In this document: piece after piece, positions 8,354-16,021 of the stretch
How the letters are laid out: the number at the start of each line of letters is the position of its first letter
Position numbering within the stretch: position 1 is the stretch's first letter
Assembly (NCBI RefSeq): GCF_009725995.1
Contig: NZ_RCNS01000003.1
Span: 496,001 to 560,000 of the forward strand
DNA from: Zobellia laminariae
Lineage (GTDB): Bacteria; Bacteroidota; Bacteroidia; Flavobacteriales; Flavobacteriaceae
Direction: 5' to 3'
Length of the DNA: 64,000 bases
The notes under the pieces: model-generated
What the model was told of the DNA's origin: nothing
The model's database searches: none
What the model saw: only the letters and a program-made list of their open reading frames with translations
Made by a program: the position numbers and the translations under genes

Positions 8354-8645
8354 CAGCATATACTTTGCAAAACAAATAGTTTAAATGCCAATCATAAGAG
8401 CTTGTTTCTTTTGATTGGCATTTTTTTTAAAACTGTGGGAGCTCTGTTTATAAGAGATTCAAAAAACCCGGACTTCATTTAAGCGGGAGTGCTACTAATA
8501 TTTAAGTCTACATATTCCCGCATTTTAAGGAATAGCATATTTCTTAAACTAAAACTAATGGGTTTTCTGTAATCGTAATCTAATTTGTATTGCGATATTT
8601 ATAACTGAATCTTTAGAGGAAGAAACTCAATTCTGTATAAAGCCT
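8352..8645. repeat. Dispersed diverged repeat D1, copy 1
   Basis: This gene-free stretch is recognisably similar to 17177-17470 over about 290 bases. Shared pieces in order are GCAGCA-TAT-ACTT, GA(G/A)CTTGTTTCTTTTGATTG, TTTTTAAAAC, GTAGCTCTGTT-like, (A/T)TTCC(C/T)(A/G)C(A/G)-TTTAA-GAATAG, GGGTTT(T)CTGTAA and a GATATTTA tail. Neither copy has a plausible reading frame. The copies precede the lipoprotein gene at 8717 and the caspase-NACHT gene at 17568. Confidence 0.6.
8384..8428 (+). terminator. Rho-independent terminator after the lipocalin-like gene
   Basis: AATGCCAATC (8384-8393) pairs perfectly with GATTGGCATT (8413-8422), and the hairpin is followed by a run of T. It lies 30 bases after the stop of the lipoprotein gene. 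The stem is not conserved in the related repeat at 17177. Confidence 0.85.
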
Positions 8646-8716
8646 TTAGTATCTTTTTACCGCTAGCTTAAAGGAATAAAGGGGACTAGTTGCTTTATAC
8701 AATTGTTAGCTTTAAT

Positions 8717-9775
8717 TTGAAAAAAACAATATTCATATCAATAATTTGCCTGCTAATTCTAGGCTATGGTTGCACTCAACCAAAATCTGACATGGATGGA
8801 CTTTGGGTAAGCGCATATCAAATTCAAACAATCCCAAATCAAGGAATTGCGGATTATAAAAAAATTATGCGGATAGTTGGAGACAGTATCTTTTTTAGGA
8901 CTACAGGAGAGCCTAAAAATGGATTTGACGCGTGGTATATTAAATCCAAATTCAAACGGACATCTGACGGAATTGAAACCGAAAACAAAAAACTTGATAA
9001 AGTATTTATTCACGAAATATCTAATGATAGCCTTGTAATAAGTTATAAGACCCAAAATAGTACCAAAGAGGTTTTTCGAAAATTAAAACAGCCGAATTTG
9101 GAGGTTAAATGGAATCCAAACAACAAGTCGTACGAATGGACCAGCAATAGTTCATTTGTTAACACCAAGTTTTTGGACAATGGGATGTTTGTGGAGTATT
9201 TGCCTGAAAAAGAAGATGTTTATGTTGGTCATTGGAATACATTATTAGAAAAGAACAATTTATTCATTGTTTTTGACCAGTTAAAAATAGATGCTATTAC
9301 TGTTGATTCAGTAAAAAAAAGCACAGCATACCTTTCTCTTCACAATGAAGAAAAGCATAGTTATACCTTTAAGGAGCAAAGCTTAAATACACCCAAAAAC
9401 CTTTTAGGAGATTGGGAGTTAGTTAATTGTGACACACTCAGAACAGAACATGCTATTCTTGCTAAAGGTCATGAATGGTCAACTTTAGATTTTCTCCGAA
9501 TTAGCAAAGACAGCATTCTGACCAAAAAGAAGAATATTAAATCGACCAATAAATGGATTATTGGTGGTGCAAGTAACTTAATCATACTTCCTGATGTGGT
9601 TTGGAAAAAAGACGCCTTAGTAAGAGATACGTTAACAAGAAAAGAAAGAGTAGTCCTTAGAAATATTTTCAAAATAGATAGCTTGTCAGAAAATGAACTA
9701 GTATTACTCACAGAATACGAGTTAGTCGAATTCGATGGATTTGAAATAAAACTCACTTATCACAGAAAAAACTAA
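8717..9775 (+). CDS. Hypothetical lipoprotein, cassette gene
   Basis: I start the gene at TTG 8717, giving MKKTIFISIICLLILGYGCT with a lipobox at GYGC; an upstream TTG at 8690 would add nine residues. The mature part (about 330 aa) is hydrophilic and rich in beta strands, with repeated W-containing segments such as DGLWVSAY, EWTSNSSF and LLGDWELV. This suggests two or more lipocalin-like barrels, but no family can be named with certainty. It is bracketed by a perfect 12-base inverted repeat: TTGTTAGCTTTA at 8703-8714, two bases before the start, and TAAAGCTAACAA at 9773-9784, whose first bases are the stop codon. That makes it the clearest cassette unit in the window. It is likely anchored in a membrane facing the periplasm. 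Confidence 0.65.
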   Translation: MKKTIFISIICLLILGYGCTQPKSDMDGLWVSAYQIQTIPNQGIADYKKIMRIVGDSIFFRTTGEPKNGFDAWYIKSKFKRTSDGIETENKKLDKVFIHEISNDSLVISYKTQNSTKEVFRKLKQPNLEVKWNPNNKSYEWTSNSSFVNTKFLDNGMFVEYLPEKEDVYVGHWNTLLEKNNLFIVFDQLKIDAITVDSVKKSTAYLSLHNEEKHSYTFKEQSLNTPKNLLGDWELVNCDTLRTEHAILAKGHEWSTLDFLRISKDSILTKKKNIKSTNKWIIGGASNLIILPDVVWKKDALVRDTLTRKERVVLRNIFKIDSLSENELVLLTEYELVEFDGFEIKLTYHRKN

Positions 9776-9995
9776 AGCTAACAAAGCCTAAATGTAATGC
9801 GGGCTTTGAGCTTAATCAAAAGGTCTGTGTATATTTATAAAGTCGCTAAATTGAAAATTACGCGTCAGCGAAATATTCAAATTTAACTTTGGAGAAGAAA
9901 AAAGTAAAACTAAACAATAAGCTTTAGCTTCGCGCTAAGACGGAAACCAAAGGTTTCCTTACTACCGCACTACGCTTAGCTCAAGCGTTAGGCAC
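9773..9995. repeat. Cassette-like boundary element R4
   Basis: A spacer of about 220 bp. It contains CGGGCTTTGAGCTTAATC (from 9800) and AGGTCTGTGTATATTTATAA, matching R1 and R2. Further right, GCTTCGCGCTAAGACGGAAA and CCAAAGGTTTCCTTAC-ACCGCAC match the element at 13606. The left end TAAAGCTAACAA is the perfect inverse of 8703-8714. The right end GCGTTAGGCAC (9985-9995) has an inverse with one mismatch in nine bases (GTGGCTAAC, 10730-10738) after the next gene. Confidence 0.75.
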
Positions 9996-10009
9996 AAGCA
10001 CAAAACTGA

Positions 10010-10723
10010 ATGAAAAAAGCAATTATAATTGGTGCAACTTCTGGAATTGGAAATGAGCTTGCCAGAATTCTTGTGAAAAATGAATATAAGGTTGGAATTA
10101 CAGGAAGACGAAAGACTAAACTTGAAAAGTTAAAAGAATCTGACCCAATAAATTTCAACATCAGTTCTTTTGATTGCACAACAGAAAACAACTCTGAAAA
10201 ACTGACTAAATTAGTCAATGAAATGGGAGGTTTAGATTTGTTGATTTTAAGTTCAGGTACAGGAGACTTAAATGAGCAATTAAAATTTGATATTGAGGAT
10301 GCAACTAACAAATTAAACGTAATTGCTTTTACCGAAATTGTAGACTGGACATTCAATTATTTTGAAAAACAAGGAAAAGGACATCTAGTAGGAATAAGTT
10401 CTATAGCAGGAATAAGAGGTAGTAGAATTGCACCAGCTTACAATGCTTCAAAAGCCTATCAGATAAATTATTTGGAAGGTTTAAGGCAAAAAGCAAAAAA
10501 AACGAAGCAACCAATTTACGTTACTGACATAAGACCAGGCTTTGTTGATACAGATATGGCAAAAGGAGAAGGTCAGTTTTGGGTAACGACTAAAGAAAAA
10601 GCTGCGAAACAAATTCTTGGACTCATCCAAAAAAAAAGGAACGTTGGCTATGTCTCTAAAAGATGGCGATTGATTTCGATACTCTTGAAAGGACTACCAA
10701 ATGGAATATATAATAGAATGTAA
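10010..10723 (+). CDS. SDR family NAD(P)-dependent oxidoreductase
   Basis: The 237-aa protein is a classical short-chain dehydrogenase. The dinucleotide-binding glycine motif is GATSGIGNELA near residue 8. The catalytic pair is Y144 and K148 in PAYNASKAYQ, preceded by the serine in ISSIAGI. DIRPGFVDTDMA is the typical segment after the active site. The substrate cannot be inferred. The gene stands alone between boundary element R4 and a further boundary at 10728-10758, and starts 14 bases after the core GTTAGGCAC, so it is another single-gene cassette candidate. It has no signal peptide and is likely cytoplasmic. Confidence 0.9.
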   Translation: MKKAIIIGATSGIGNELARILVKNEYKVGITGRRKTKLEKLKESDPINFNISSFDCTTENNSEKLTKLVNEMGGLDLLILSSGTGDLNEQLKFDIEDATNKLNVIAFTEIVDWTFNYFEKQGKGHLVGISSIAGIRGSRIAPAYNASKAYQINYLEGLRQKAKKTKQPIYVTDIRPGFVDTDMAKGEGQFWVTTKEKAAKQILGLIQKKRNVGYVSKRWRLISILLKGLPNGIYNRM

Positions 10724-10727
10724 AAGC

Positions 10728-10758
10728 CAGTGGCTAACAAAAGTAACCGTTGCACAAC
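10728..10758. repeat. Cassette boundary after the SDR gene
   Basis: GTGGCTAACAA (10730-10740) is the near-inverse of GTTAGGCAC at 9987-9995. Only six bases later, CCGTTGCACAAC resembles the opening core CCGTTATGCACAA seen at 1838. Closing and opening cores are therefore almost adjacent here, without the long spacer found elsewhere. Confidence 0.5.
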
Positions 10759-10861
10759 TCGTCATCATGAGTAAATTAATGGCTTTTTATTAGACATCAC
10801 AATTTGTCCAAGCATAAAAAAAATCCTAAACTAGAAATAGAAATATATCTAACGTAATTAA

Positions 10862-11512
10862 ATGAAAAAATTAAAAGAACTAACTGACGCTAAAATTGAA
10901 TCAGGAAGACAGGCTAATCCTGAGTTTATGAATGGTGTAGATGCTATAATTAAACAAGCAAAAGAATTTCAACAAGGAGAAGATGCCATAAAAATTGCAC
11001 AGAAAGCTCCTAATTTTAAACTGCCTAACCCAGAAGGCGAATTAATATCATTAGACATTTTATTAGAGAAGGGTCCTGTTGTTATTACATTTTATAGAGG
11101 TAATTGGTGCCCTTACTGTAACCTACAACTAAGAGCTTTACAAGCTAGATTAGATGAAATTCATGCCTTGGGAGCTACATTGGTTGCCATTAGCCCACAA
11201 GTCCCAGATGGGTCATTAACCGAAGATGAAATTAGTACTATGGACTTTACGGTATTGTCTGATCAAGACGCAAAAGTTGCTTTACAATATGGTGTTGCCT
11301 GGGAAGTGCCAGAATTTTTAGCAGAACATATGCGCGTAGACCGTAAACTTGATTTAGAGAAAATTAATAATGGCAACGGCAATGTATTACCGATCCCAGC
11401 CACCTTTGTATTAGGAAAAAACGGACTAGTTACTTGGCGCTATGTTAACGTTGACTACAGAACTCGTTCAGAGCCTGATGAAATTATTGAAGCCTTAAAA
11501 AATCTATCTTAA
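10862..11512 (+). CDS. Peroxiredoxin-like (AhpC/TSA, thioredoxin-fold) protein
   Basis: The 216-aa protein has a thioredoxin fold of the AhpC/TSA type. An opening PNFKLPNPEGELISL is followed by VVITFYRGNWCPYCNLQLRAL with C83 and C86, then TLVAISPQ, TVLSDQDAKVA and a terminal IPATFVLGKNGLV segment containing the cis-proline. Such proteins reduce peroxides using thioredoxin-type donors; the CPYC arrangement suggests an atypical, possibly two-cysteine, mechanism. It has no signal peptide. The next gene downstream on the same strand, 148 bases away, is the PLP enzyme; co-transcription is possible but not shown. The ATG at 10862 has no Shine-Dalgarno sequence, as is usual in this phylum. Confidence 0.85.
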   Translation: MKKLKELTDAKIESGRQANPEFMNGVDAIIKQAKEFQQGEDAIKIAQKAPNFKLPNPEGELISLDILLEKGPVVITFYRGNWCPYCNLQLRALQARLDEIHALGATLVAISPQVPDGSLTEDEISTMDFTVLSDQDAKVALQYGVAWEVPEFLAEHMRVDRKLDLEKINNGNGNVLPIPATFVLGKNGLVTWRYVNVDYRTRSEPDEIIEALKNLS

Positions 11513-11660
11513 GAACGTGCTGTCTTTTAATAATGAATGAGTATTTGTTTACCAAAAAAAGTTCCATTCATTGCTAACACAGGTCTATTAACTATTTTTA
11601 AAATAAAACTAGCTACAACTAAACCCATCTTCCCACCTGCTCCCCAACAAAGTAAAAAAA

Positions 11661-13064
11661 ATGAACAAGCTATTACAAACAGACTTATCAGAACTAGACT
11701 CGCTTCTTGAAAAAGTGAAAAAACAAGGGGTAAATTATATACATACAATAGACGACAGGAGTACTTCTTCAAATGATAACATACCTGATGTACTAGCCCT
11801 AAATACCAAAGGTATTGGTGCTCGCGAAACGCTGCAATTATTTAACGAGAGGTTTGAACCTATCCTAGTGTCATCCGGTGGACCTAGATTTTGGGGTTAT
11901 GTAATTGGTGGTTCTACGCCTGCCTCCATTATGGGAGATTGGTTAGCAACCATCTATGACCAAAATCCGCAAGCTATAAACGGACAAGGAGATATCTCCG
12001 CGAATATTGAGTTGGAGACTATTAAACTTATTTTAGACCTTTTTGAGTTGCCGGAATCTTTTGTAGGTGGCTTTGTAACAGGAGCTACAATGTCCAATTT
12101 TACCTGTTTAGCAGTTGCTAGACAATGGATCGGAAAAACCTATGGCAAAGATTTTGCAAAAAAAGGCATTACAGAAAAAATAAATATTCTAACGGCCACA
12201 CCTCATTCTTCCGCTATAAAATCGCTGGCGCTTTTAGGTATTGGCAGCAATACTATTATAAAAGTAAAAACCATTGAAGGAAATAGAGAAGCCATTTCAA
12301 TAGATGATTTAGAAGCTCAAATCAAAAAATTAAACGGACAGCCATTTATCCTCATATCCAGTGCAGGAACCGTAAACTCGGTAGATTTTGATAATTTTAC
12401 TGCCATTAAAAGCCTAAAAGAAAAATACAATTTTTGGTGGCATACAGATGCTGCCTTTGGTGGTTTTGCGGCTTGCTCCAATACCTATAAACACTTTCTT
12501 AAAGATTGGGACTATTCAGATAGTATAACCCTAGACTGTCATAAATGGCTAAATGTCCCCTACGAGAGTGCTGTTTTCCTTGTAAAAGAAGAACATAAAT
12601 TATTACAAACGGAAAGTTTCCAGAACTCTAATGCACCCTATCTTGGTGATCCTTTAGAGAATTTCAATTATCTTAATTTTCTTCCTGAAAACTCAAGGCG
12701 CCTAAAAGCATTACCCGCTTGGTTTTCCCTAAGGGCATACGGAAAAGAAGGCTATGCTACTATTGTAGAAAACAGTATTGATTTGGCTACGTATTTTGGG
12801 AATATTATAGAGGAGTCGGCGGACTTTAAACTATTGGTGCCCGTTAGATTGAATAACATTGTTTTTAATCTAAAAAGTAATCAGAATCAAGATAAAATAG
12901 ATACTTTTTTAACCCAGTTAAATGCCACTGGCAAAGTATTTATGACACCAACTTTCTACAATAACGAAAAAGGAATTAGAGCTTCGTTTGTAAATTGGAG
13001 AACGGCCAAAAAAGATGTCGACTTGGTATTTGATGAAATGAACCGAATCATAAGTTTAATTTAA
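11661..13064 (+). CDS. PLP-dependent group II decarboxylase-family protein
   Basis: This 467-aa enzyme is a fold-type I PLP protein of the glutamate/aromatic amino acid decarboxylase superfamily. HTDAAFGGFAACS carries the aspartate that contacts the pyridine nitrogen, and SITLDCHKWLNVPYES contains the Schiff-base lysine, K295, in the family's DxHK context. Upstream motifs typical of the superfamily are GGSTPASIMGDWL, VTGATMSNFTCL and ATPHSSAIKS. The substrate is uncertain: an amino acid decarboxylase or a related lyase or aminotransferase are the options. It is cytoplasmic. The gene follows the peroxiredoxin and ends just before a repeat at 13073. Confidence 0.85.
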   Translation: MNKLLQTDLSELDSLLEKVKKQGVNYIHTIDDRSTSSNDNIPDVLALNTKGIGARETLQLFNERFEPILVSSGGPRFWGYVIGGSTPASIMGDWLATIYDQNPQAINGQGDISANIELETIKLILDLFELPESFVGGFVTGATMSNFTCLAVARQWIGKTYGKDFAKKGITEKINILTATPHSSAIKSLALLGIGSNTIIKVKTIEGNREAISIDDLEAQIKKLNGQPFILISSAGTVNSVDFDNFTAIKSLKEKYNFWWHTDAAFGGFAACSNTYKHFLKDWDYSDSITLDCHKWLNVPYESAVFLVKEEHKLLQTESFQNSNAPYLGDPLENFNYLNFLPENSRRLKALPAWFSLRAYGKEGYATIVENSIDLATYFGNIIEESADFKLLVPVRLNNIVFNLKSNQNQDKIDTFLTQLNATGKVFMTPTFYNNEKGIRASFVNWRTAKKDVDLVFDEMNRIISLI

Positions 13065-13072
13065 ATAAAACC

Positions 13073-13205
13073 AAGACCCGTATACCAGTACTTAGAGTTC
13101 ACCCCTGAACAGCTAAAAGCAACCTGTTTTGCTAAGTATCAAGCCGAAACAAAAGTGCGTATCTCCATACTATTTGCCAGAGCCGAAACCATTATAGTTT
13201 AATTG
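13073..13205. repeat. Repeat D2 copy 1 joined to a cassette-like boundary (R5)
   Basis: Bases 13073-13165 are nearly the same as 17019-17112 (about 11 differences in 93 by eye), beginning AAGACCCGTATACCAGTACT and containing ACCCCTGAACAGCTAAAAG. The following TATTTGCCAGAGCCGAAACC matches the right end of element R1 (TATTTGCCATAGCCGAGAC), so this spacer also belongs to the boundary family. It separates the PLP enzyme from the biotinyl-like gene. Confidence 0.65.
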
Positions 13206-13212
13206 ACCAAAA

Positions 13213-13605
13213 ATGATAAAAACATTAATTCGCCGACTATTTTTTCCTGAAAGAAAAAGGAATGAAATCACAAATGACCTAAAAAGTAACCCACACTTCA
13301 GTATTAAAGATGAAATCCAAAAACATGGAACTAACGCTGAAGGAGTTTCAGATTTTATACTAGAAAAAGGAAAAGTACAATCTGTTTTCACACCTGAATT
13401 AGGAAATCAAAAAAATCTTATTCTTAAAAAATGGCATTCTAAAACTGGAGATATAATAAAAATAGGAGATGTCGTATGTATAATTGAAAATGAAAATATT
13501 ACCATGGAATTTGAAAGTGTTTTTAGCGGACGAATATTATCTACTTGCAAAGTGAATGAAAAGCTGACTATAGCAACTGAATTATTTCAAATAGAAGGAA
13601 TATAA
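13213..13605 (+). CDS. Biotinyl/lipoyl-like domain protein lacking the acceptor lysine
   Basis: The 130-aa protein has a basic, charged N-terminal segment (MIKTLIRRLFFPERKRNE) and a C-terminal domain from about residue 60 that follows the biotinyl/lipoyl pattern: KKWHSKTGDIIKIGDVVCII, then the hairpin turn, then FESVFSGRILST and a closing LFQI. In true carriers the turn reads ETDKATME with the modified lysine; here it reads ENENITME, so lysine is replaced by asparagine. The domain is therefore unlikely to carry biotin or lipoate and may act as a structural or binding hammerhead. The gene lies between two boundary-like elements and has no enzyme neighbours that would use such a carrier. Confidence 0.65.
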   Translation: MIKTLIRRLFFPERKRNEITNDLKSNPHFSIKDEIQKHGTNAEGVSDFILEKGKVQSVFTPELGNQKNLILKKWHSKTGDIIKIGDVVCIIENENITMEFESVFSGRILSTCKVNEKLTIATELFQIEGI

Positions 13606-13700
13606 ATGCTAACTACAACCCAACAACACCCTTCCGCTTCGCGCATAAACGGAAACCAAAAATTTCCTTACCGCCGCACTAACCATAGCCCAACCATTAC
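13606..13700. repeat. Cassette-like boundary element R6
   Basis: A spacer of about 95 bp directly after the biotinyl-like gene. It contains CCGCTTCGCGCATAAACGG and AAACCAAAAATTTCCTTACC followed by GCCGCACTAACCATAGCCC, matching the right half of R4 and the AACCATAGC of R3. The left half present in R1, R2 and R4 is missing. Confidence 0.65.
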
Positions 13701-13710
13701 CAATAATTAC

Positions 13711-14847
13711 CTATTTCAATAAAAACTCGCCTGTAAAATGCTGCTGCTTCTTTTCTGGTAATGTATGAAAACCAACTGCTTGCATGTCTCTAAAAAGGCG
13801 TTCTAGTTCAATGGCTCTATAAAAACTTTGTCCCCCTACTGTTTCCATTGCTTTATTGACAGTTTCCTTGCATGCATTTGCTACCAATGTCTTTCTAGCC
13901 AATATTTCAACACCTGTCCTTTCTTCAGGCTGAAAATCCAAATCGTTGGCTATGGCAATCATATCTTTATGAAGCACTTGAGCTAACGTAAGGCTATTGT
14001 AAATTTCTCCGAGCAATAAAGTACTATGAAGTGGTCTGCTTTGTTTTGCTTTTGACTTTTCTAAAGTAATCTTCATCGCTTTTTCTGCAATCCCAATATA
14101 GGGAGCCATGATTAACGGCAACGCCACGGTTAATACCACATTCCAAAACATGGGGAATTTGCCTTTTGCTCTTTTCACCGTTATGGCGTCTTCTGGAATA
14201 AACACATTAGTAAGGGTCACGGTCTGTGAACCTGTTGCGCGCATTCCTAAGGTATGCCAATCATCCAACAGTTGTATTCCTTCAGATTTCATAGACACTG
14301 TAAAATGGAGTACTTGCCATCCCTCTTCTGGGTCATTATAGGGTATACTGGTCACCAAGAGGTCACCTATGGCAGATTGACTAGCAAATTGTTTTCTTGC
14401 TGAGACCAAATAACCATTGTCGGTTTTTTTCATGGTTCCATTAGAATCCAGCCAGTCTCGTGCTCCTGTGCTCACCAGTACCAGGTTTTTATCCACTACC
14501 TCTTTTAAGAATTCTTCGGCTGTGCCCTCATGTTTATATTTCCAGATATTTGCCGCAAGAAGGTGTTGGTGCATAGACAATGCCAATGCCGTAGAAGGGC
14601 AATACTGCGCTATTTTAACCAATATAGCACACATACCGGTAAAGGAAACTCCAGCACCTCCCAATGCTTTTGGTATCATGGCCGTTAGAAATCCATGCTT
14701 TTTTAATAACTGATAAGTATCGGCTACAAAAGTATCGGCCTTATCGTGGGCAATTCCATTTGCAGCTATTTGGTCCCCAAGCTGGTCTATTAGATCTAAC
14801 CATTTATTTGATGGGGTTTCAGTTACCTTGTTTTCATGAACATTCAT
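13711..14847 (-). CDS. Acyl-CoA dehydrogenase family protein
   Basis: I use ATG 14847 (MNVHENKVTETPSNKW); a TTG at 14883 would overlap the AraC stop codon and add 12 residues. The protein has the three-part acyl-CoA dehydrogenase fold: N-terminal helices with FLTAMIPKALGGAGVSFTGM, a central beta domain with WHTLGMRATGSQTVTLTNVF, and a C-terminal helical domain ending in AMETVGGQSFYRAIELERLF. The C-terminal part looks more like the acyl-CoA_dh_2 type (flavin monooxygenase and DszC relatives) than a fatty-acid beta-oxidation enzyme, because no catalytic glutamate can be placed confidently. FAD or FMN binding is expected. It is the second gene after an AraC regulator, which probably controls it. 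Confidence 0.82.
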   Translation of the reverse strand: MNVHENKVTETPSNKWLDLIDQLGDQIAANGIAHDKADTFVADTYQLLKKHGFLTAMIPKALGGAGVSFTGMCAILVKIAQYCPSTALALSMHQHLLAANIWKYKHEGTAEEFLKEVVDKNLVLVSTGARDWLDSNGTMKKTDNGYLVSARKQFASQSAIGDLLVTSIPYNDPEEGWQVLHFTVSMKSEGIQLLDDWHTLGMRATGSQTVTLTNVFIPEDAITVKRAKGKFPMFWNVVLTVALPLIMAPYIGIAEKAMKITLEKSKAKQSRPLHSTLLLGEIYNSLTLAQVLHKDMIAIANDLDFQPEERTGVEILARKTLVANACKETVNKAMETVGGQSFYRAIELERLFRDMQAVGFHTLPEKKQQHFTGEFLLK

Positions 14848-14879
14848 ACTACGACTGAATTTTTCTTCTATGATACGGC

Positions 14880-15746
14880 TCAAACAGACAGTTGCGCTTT
14901 TTGATATTTTAAAGGGGTAATTCCATTCTCGTTCTTGAATATTCTTGCAAAATGGGCAGGACTTTCAAAACCACTATCAAAAGCCACTTCATATACTTTT
15001 TGATTGGTATTCTCCAATAATCGCTTGGCATGAAGAAGCCTTTTTTTAGTAAGCCATTTTCCTGGTGATGTCCCATAAGCACTATAAAAATCGCGATTAA
15101 AAGTGCTTAAACTTCTGTGCGAAAGTCTTGCAAATTCTTCTAACGATAAATTATAAACAAAATTAGACTCCATTATGTTTTTGATGGATGGTTTAACTTC
15201 TTGGGCAATCTGTTTAAAATAGCTCCCTATTTCTGGGTTATAAGGCAGTGACAAAATATTGACCAACAATTCCTGAAATTTAATTTCCATCAAATATTTT
15301 GAAGGCTTTTCTTCATTAGAAAAATAATCTAATATGGAAGTAAAATACGTGGTTAACGTTCTATCCATTTTTAGCGGAATTGCACTATCACTTTGAAGAC
15401 TGCTTTTTTGATTGGCACCTATTTCAGGTTTTTGTGACATAAAATCCTTGACATAAGAATCGGGAATAAAGATTACTATGGCGCAAAAATCTGAGTCAAA
15501 ATACTTCTCTATAATATTGGCTCCTTTTTTCACAAAAAGCACCTCATTGGCATGAACCATATAGCTATGCTCTAGCGTTCGCCATTTCTTTTTACCCTCC
15601 AATACGTAAATAAAATAATTGAGGTGGTTCCAAGTAGTGAATATAGATTTTGTTTCCGTACATCTATATTCCGAAAATAGAAGTGACGACACTTCAATTT
15701 TCTTGAACGTAGGCGTATTTTTTGCTATGTAGTAACCGTTACCCAT
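14880..15746 (-). CDS. AraC family transcriptional regulator
   Basis: This 288-aa protein has an N-terminal cupin-like sensing region (residues about 1-170, with LEGKKKWRTLEHSYMVHANE) and a C-terminal double helix-turn-helix from about residue 190: NLSLEEFARLSHRSLSTFNR, then SPGKWLTKKRLLHAKRLLEN, then VYEVAFDSGFESPAHFARIF and the final GITPLKYQ. It immediately precedes the acyl-CoA dehydrogenase gene on the same strand, so the pair is probably an operon in which the regulator responds to a substrate of the enzyme. A palindromic repeat (15761-15853) sits 15 bases upstream of the start codon. Confidence 0.92.
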   Translation of the reverse strand: MGNGYYIAKNTPTFKKIEVSSLLFSEYRCTETKSIFTTWNHLNYFIYVLEGKKKWRTLEHSYMVHANEVLFVKKGANIIEKYFDSDFCAIVIFIPDSYVKDFMSQKPEIGANQKSSLQSDSAIPLKMDRTLTTYFTSILDYFSNEEKPSKYLMEIKFQELLVNILSLPYNPEIGSYFKQIAQEVKPSIKNIMESNFVYNLSLEEFARLSHRSLSTFNRDFYSAYGTSPGKWLTKKRLLHAKRLLENTNQKVYEVAFDSGFESPAHFARIFKNENGITPLKYQKAQLSV

Positions 15747-15760
15747 TATTTTTTAAGTTA

Positions 15761-15853
15761 ACTACCTCGGGGCAAGCCCACGAGGTATCAAAAGGAATAC
15801 ACTTTGATTTTGAGGCAAGCCTCGGAGCATGTAATGCTCCATTATCGAGTAAA
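15761..15853. repeat. Palindromic repeat P, copy 1
   Basis: CTACCTCGGGGCAAGCCCAC, then GAGGTATCAAAAGGAATACA, then GAGGCAAGCCTCGGAGCAT and ATTATCGAGTAAA. Internal inverted repeats (CCTCG/CGAGG and GAGGC/GCCTC) could form hairpins. It is closely similar to 25475-25566 and looks like a dispersed intergenic palindromic element. Confidence 0.75.
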
Positions 15854-16021
15854 TTTTATACTATGAAAAGTACAATTTTTTTAAGAGAATGAACTCATTA
15901 GAAACAGCTTAGGAAATAACTACCTATCTATTTGCTAGAAACACATCTCAGTTTTCTATTTTCTTAGTACGCATTAAACTAGCAAGACATGCCTACTTCC
16001 TGTAAACCCAAAAATAGATTT

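Noticed and set aside
723..13700. A true class-type integron with attC sites
   Set aside because: No integrase or attI is present in the window, and the spacers are not standard attC structures: only some cores fit GTTRRRY and the closing ends do not fit RYYYAAC. I therefore call them cassette-like only.
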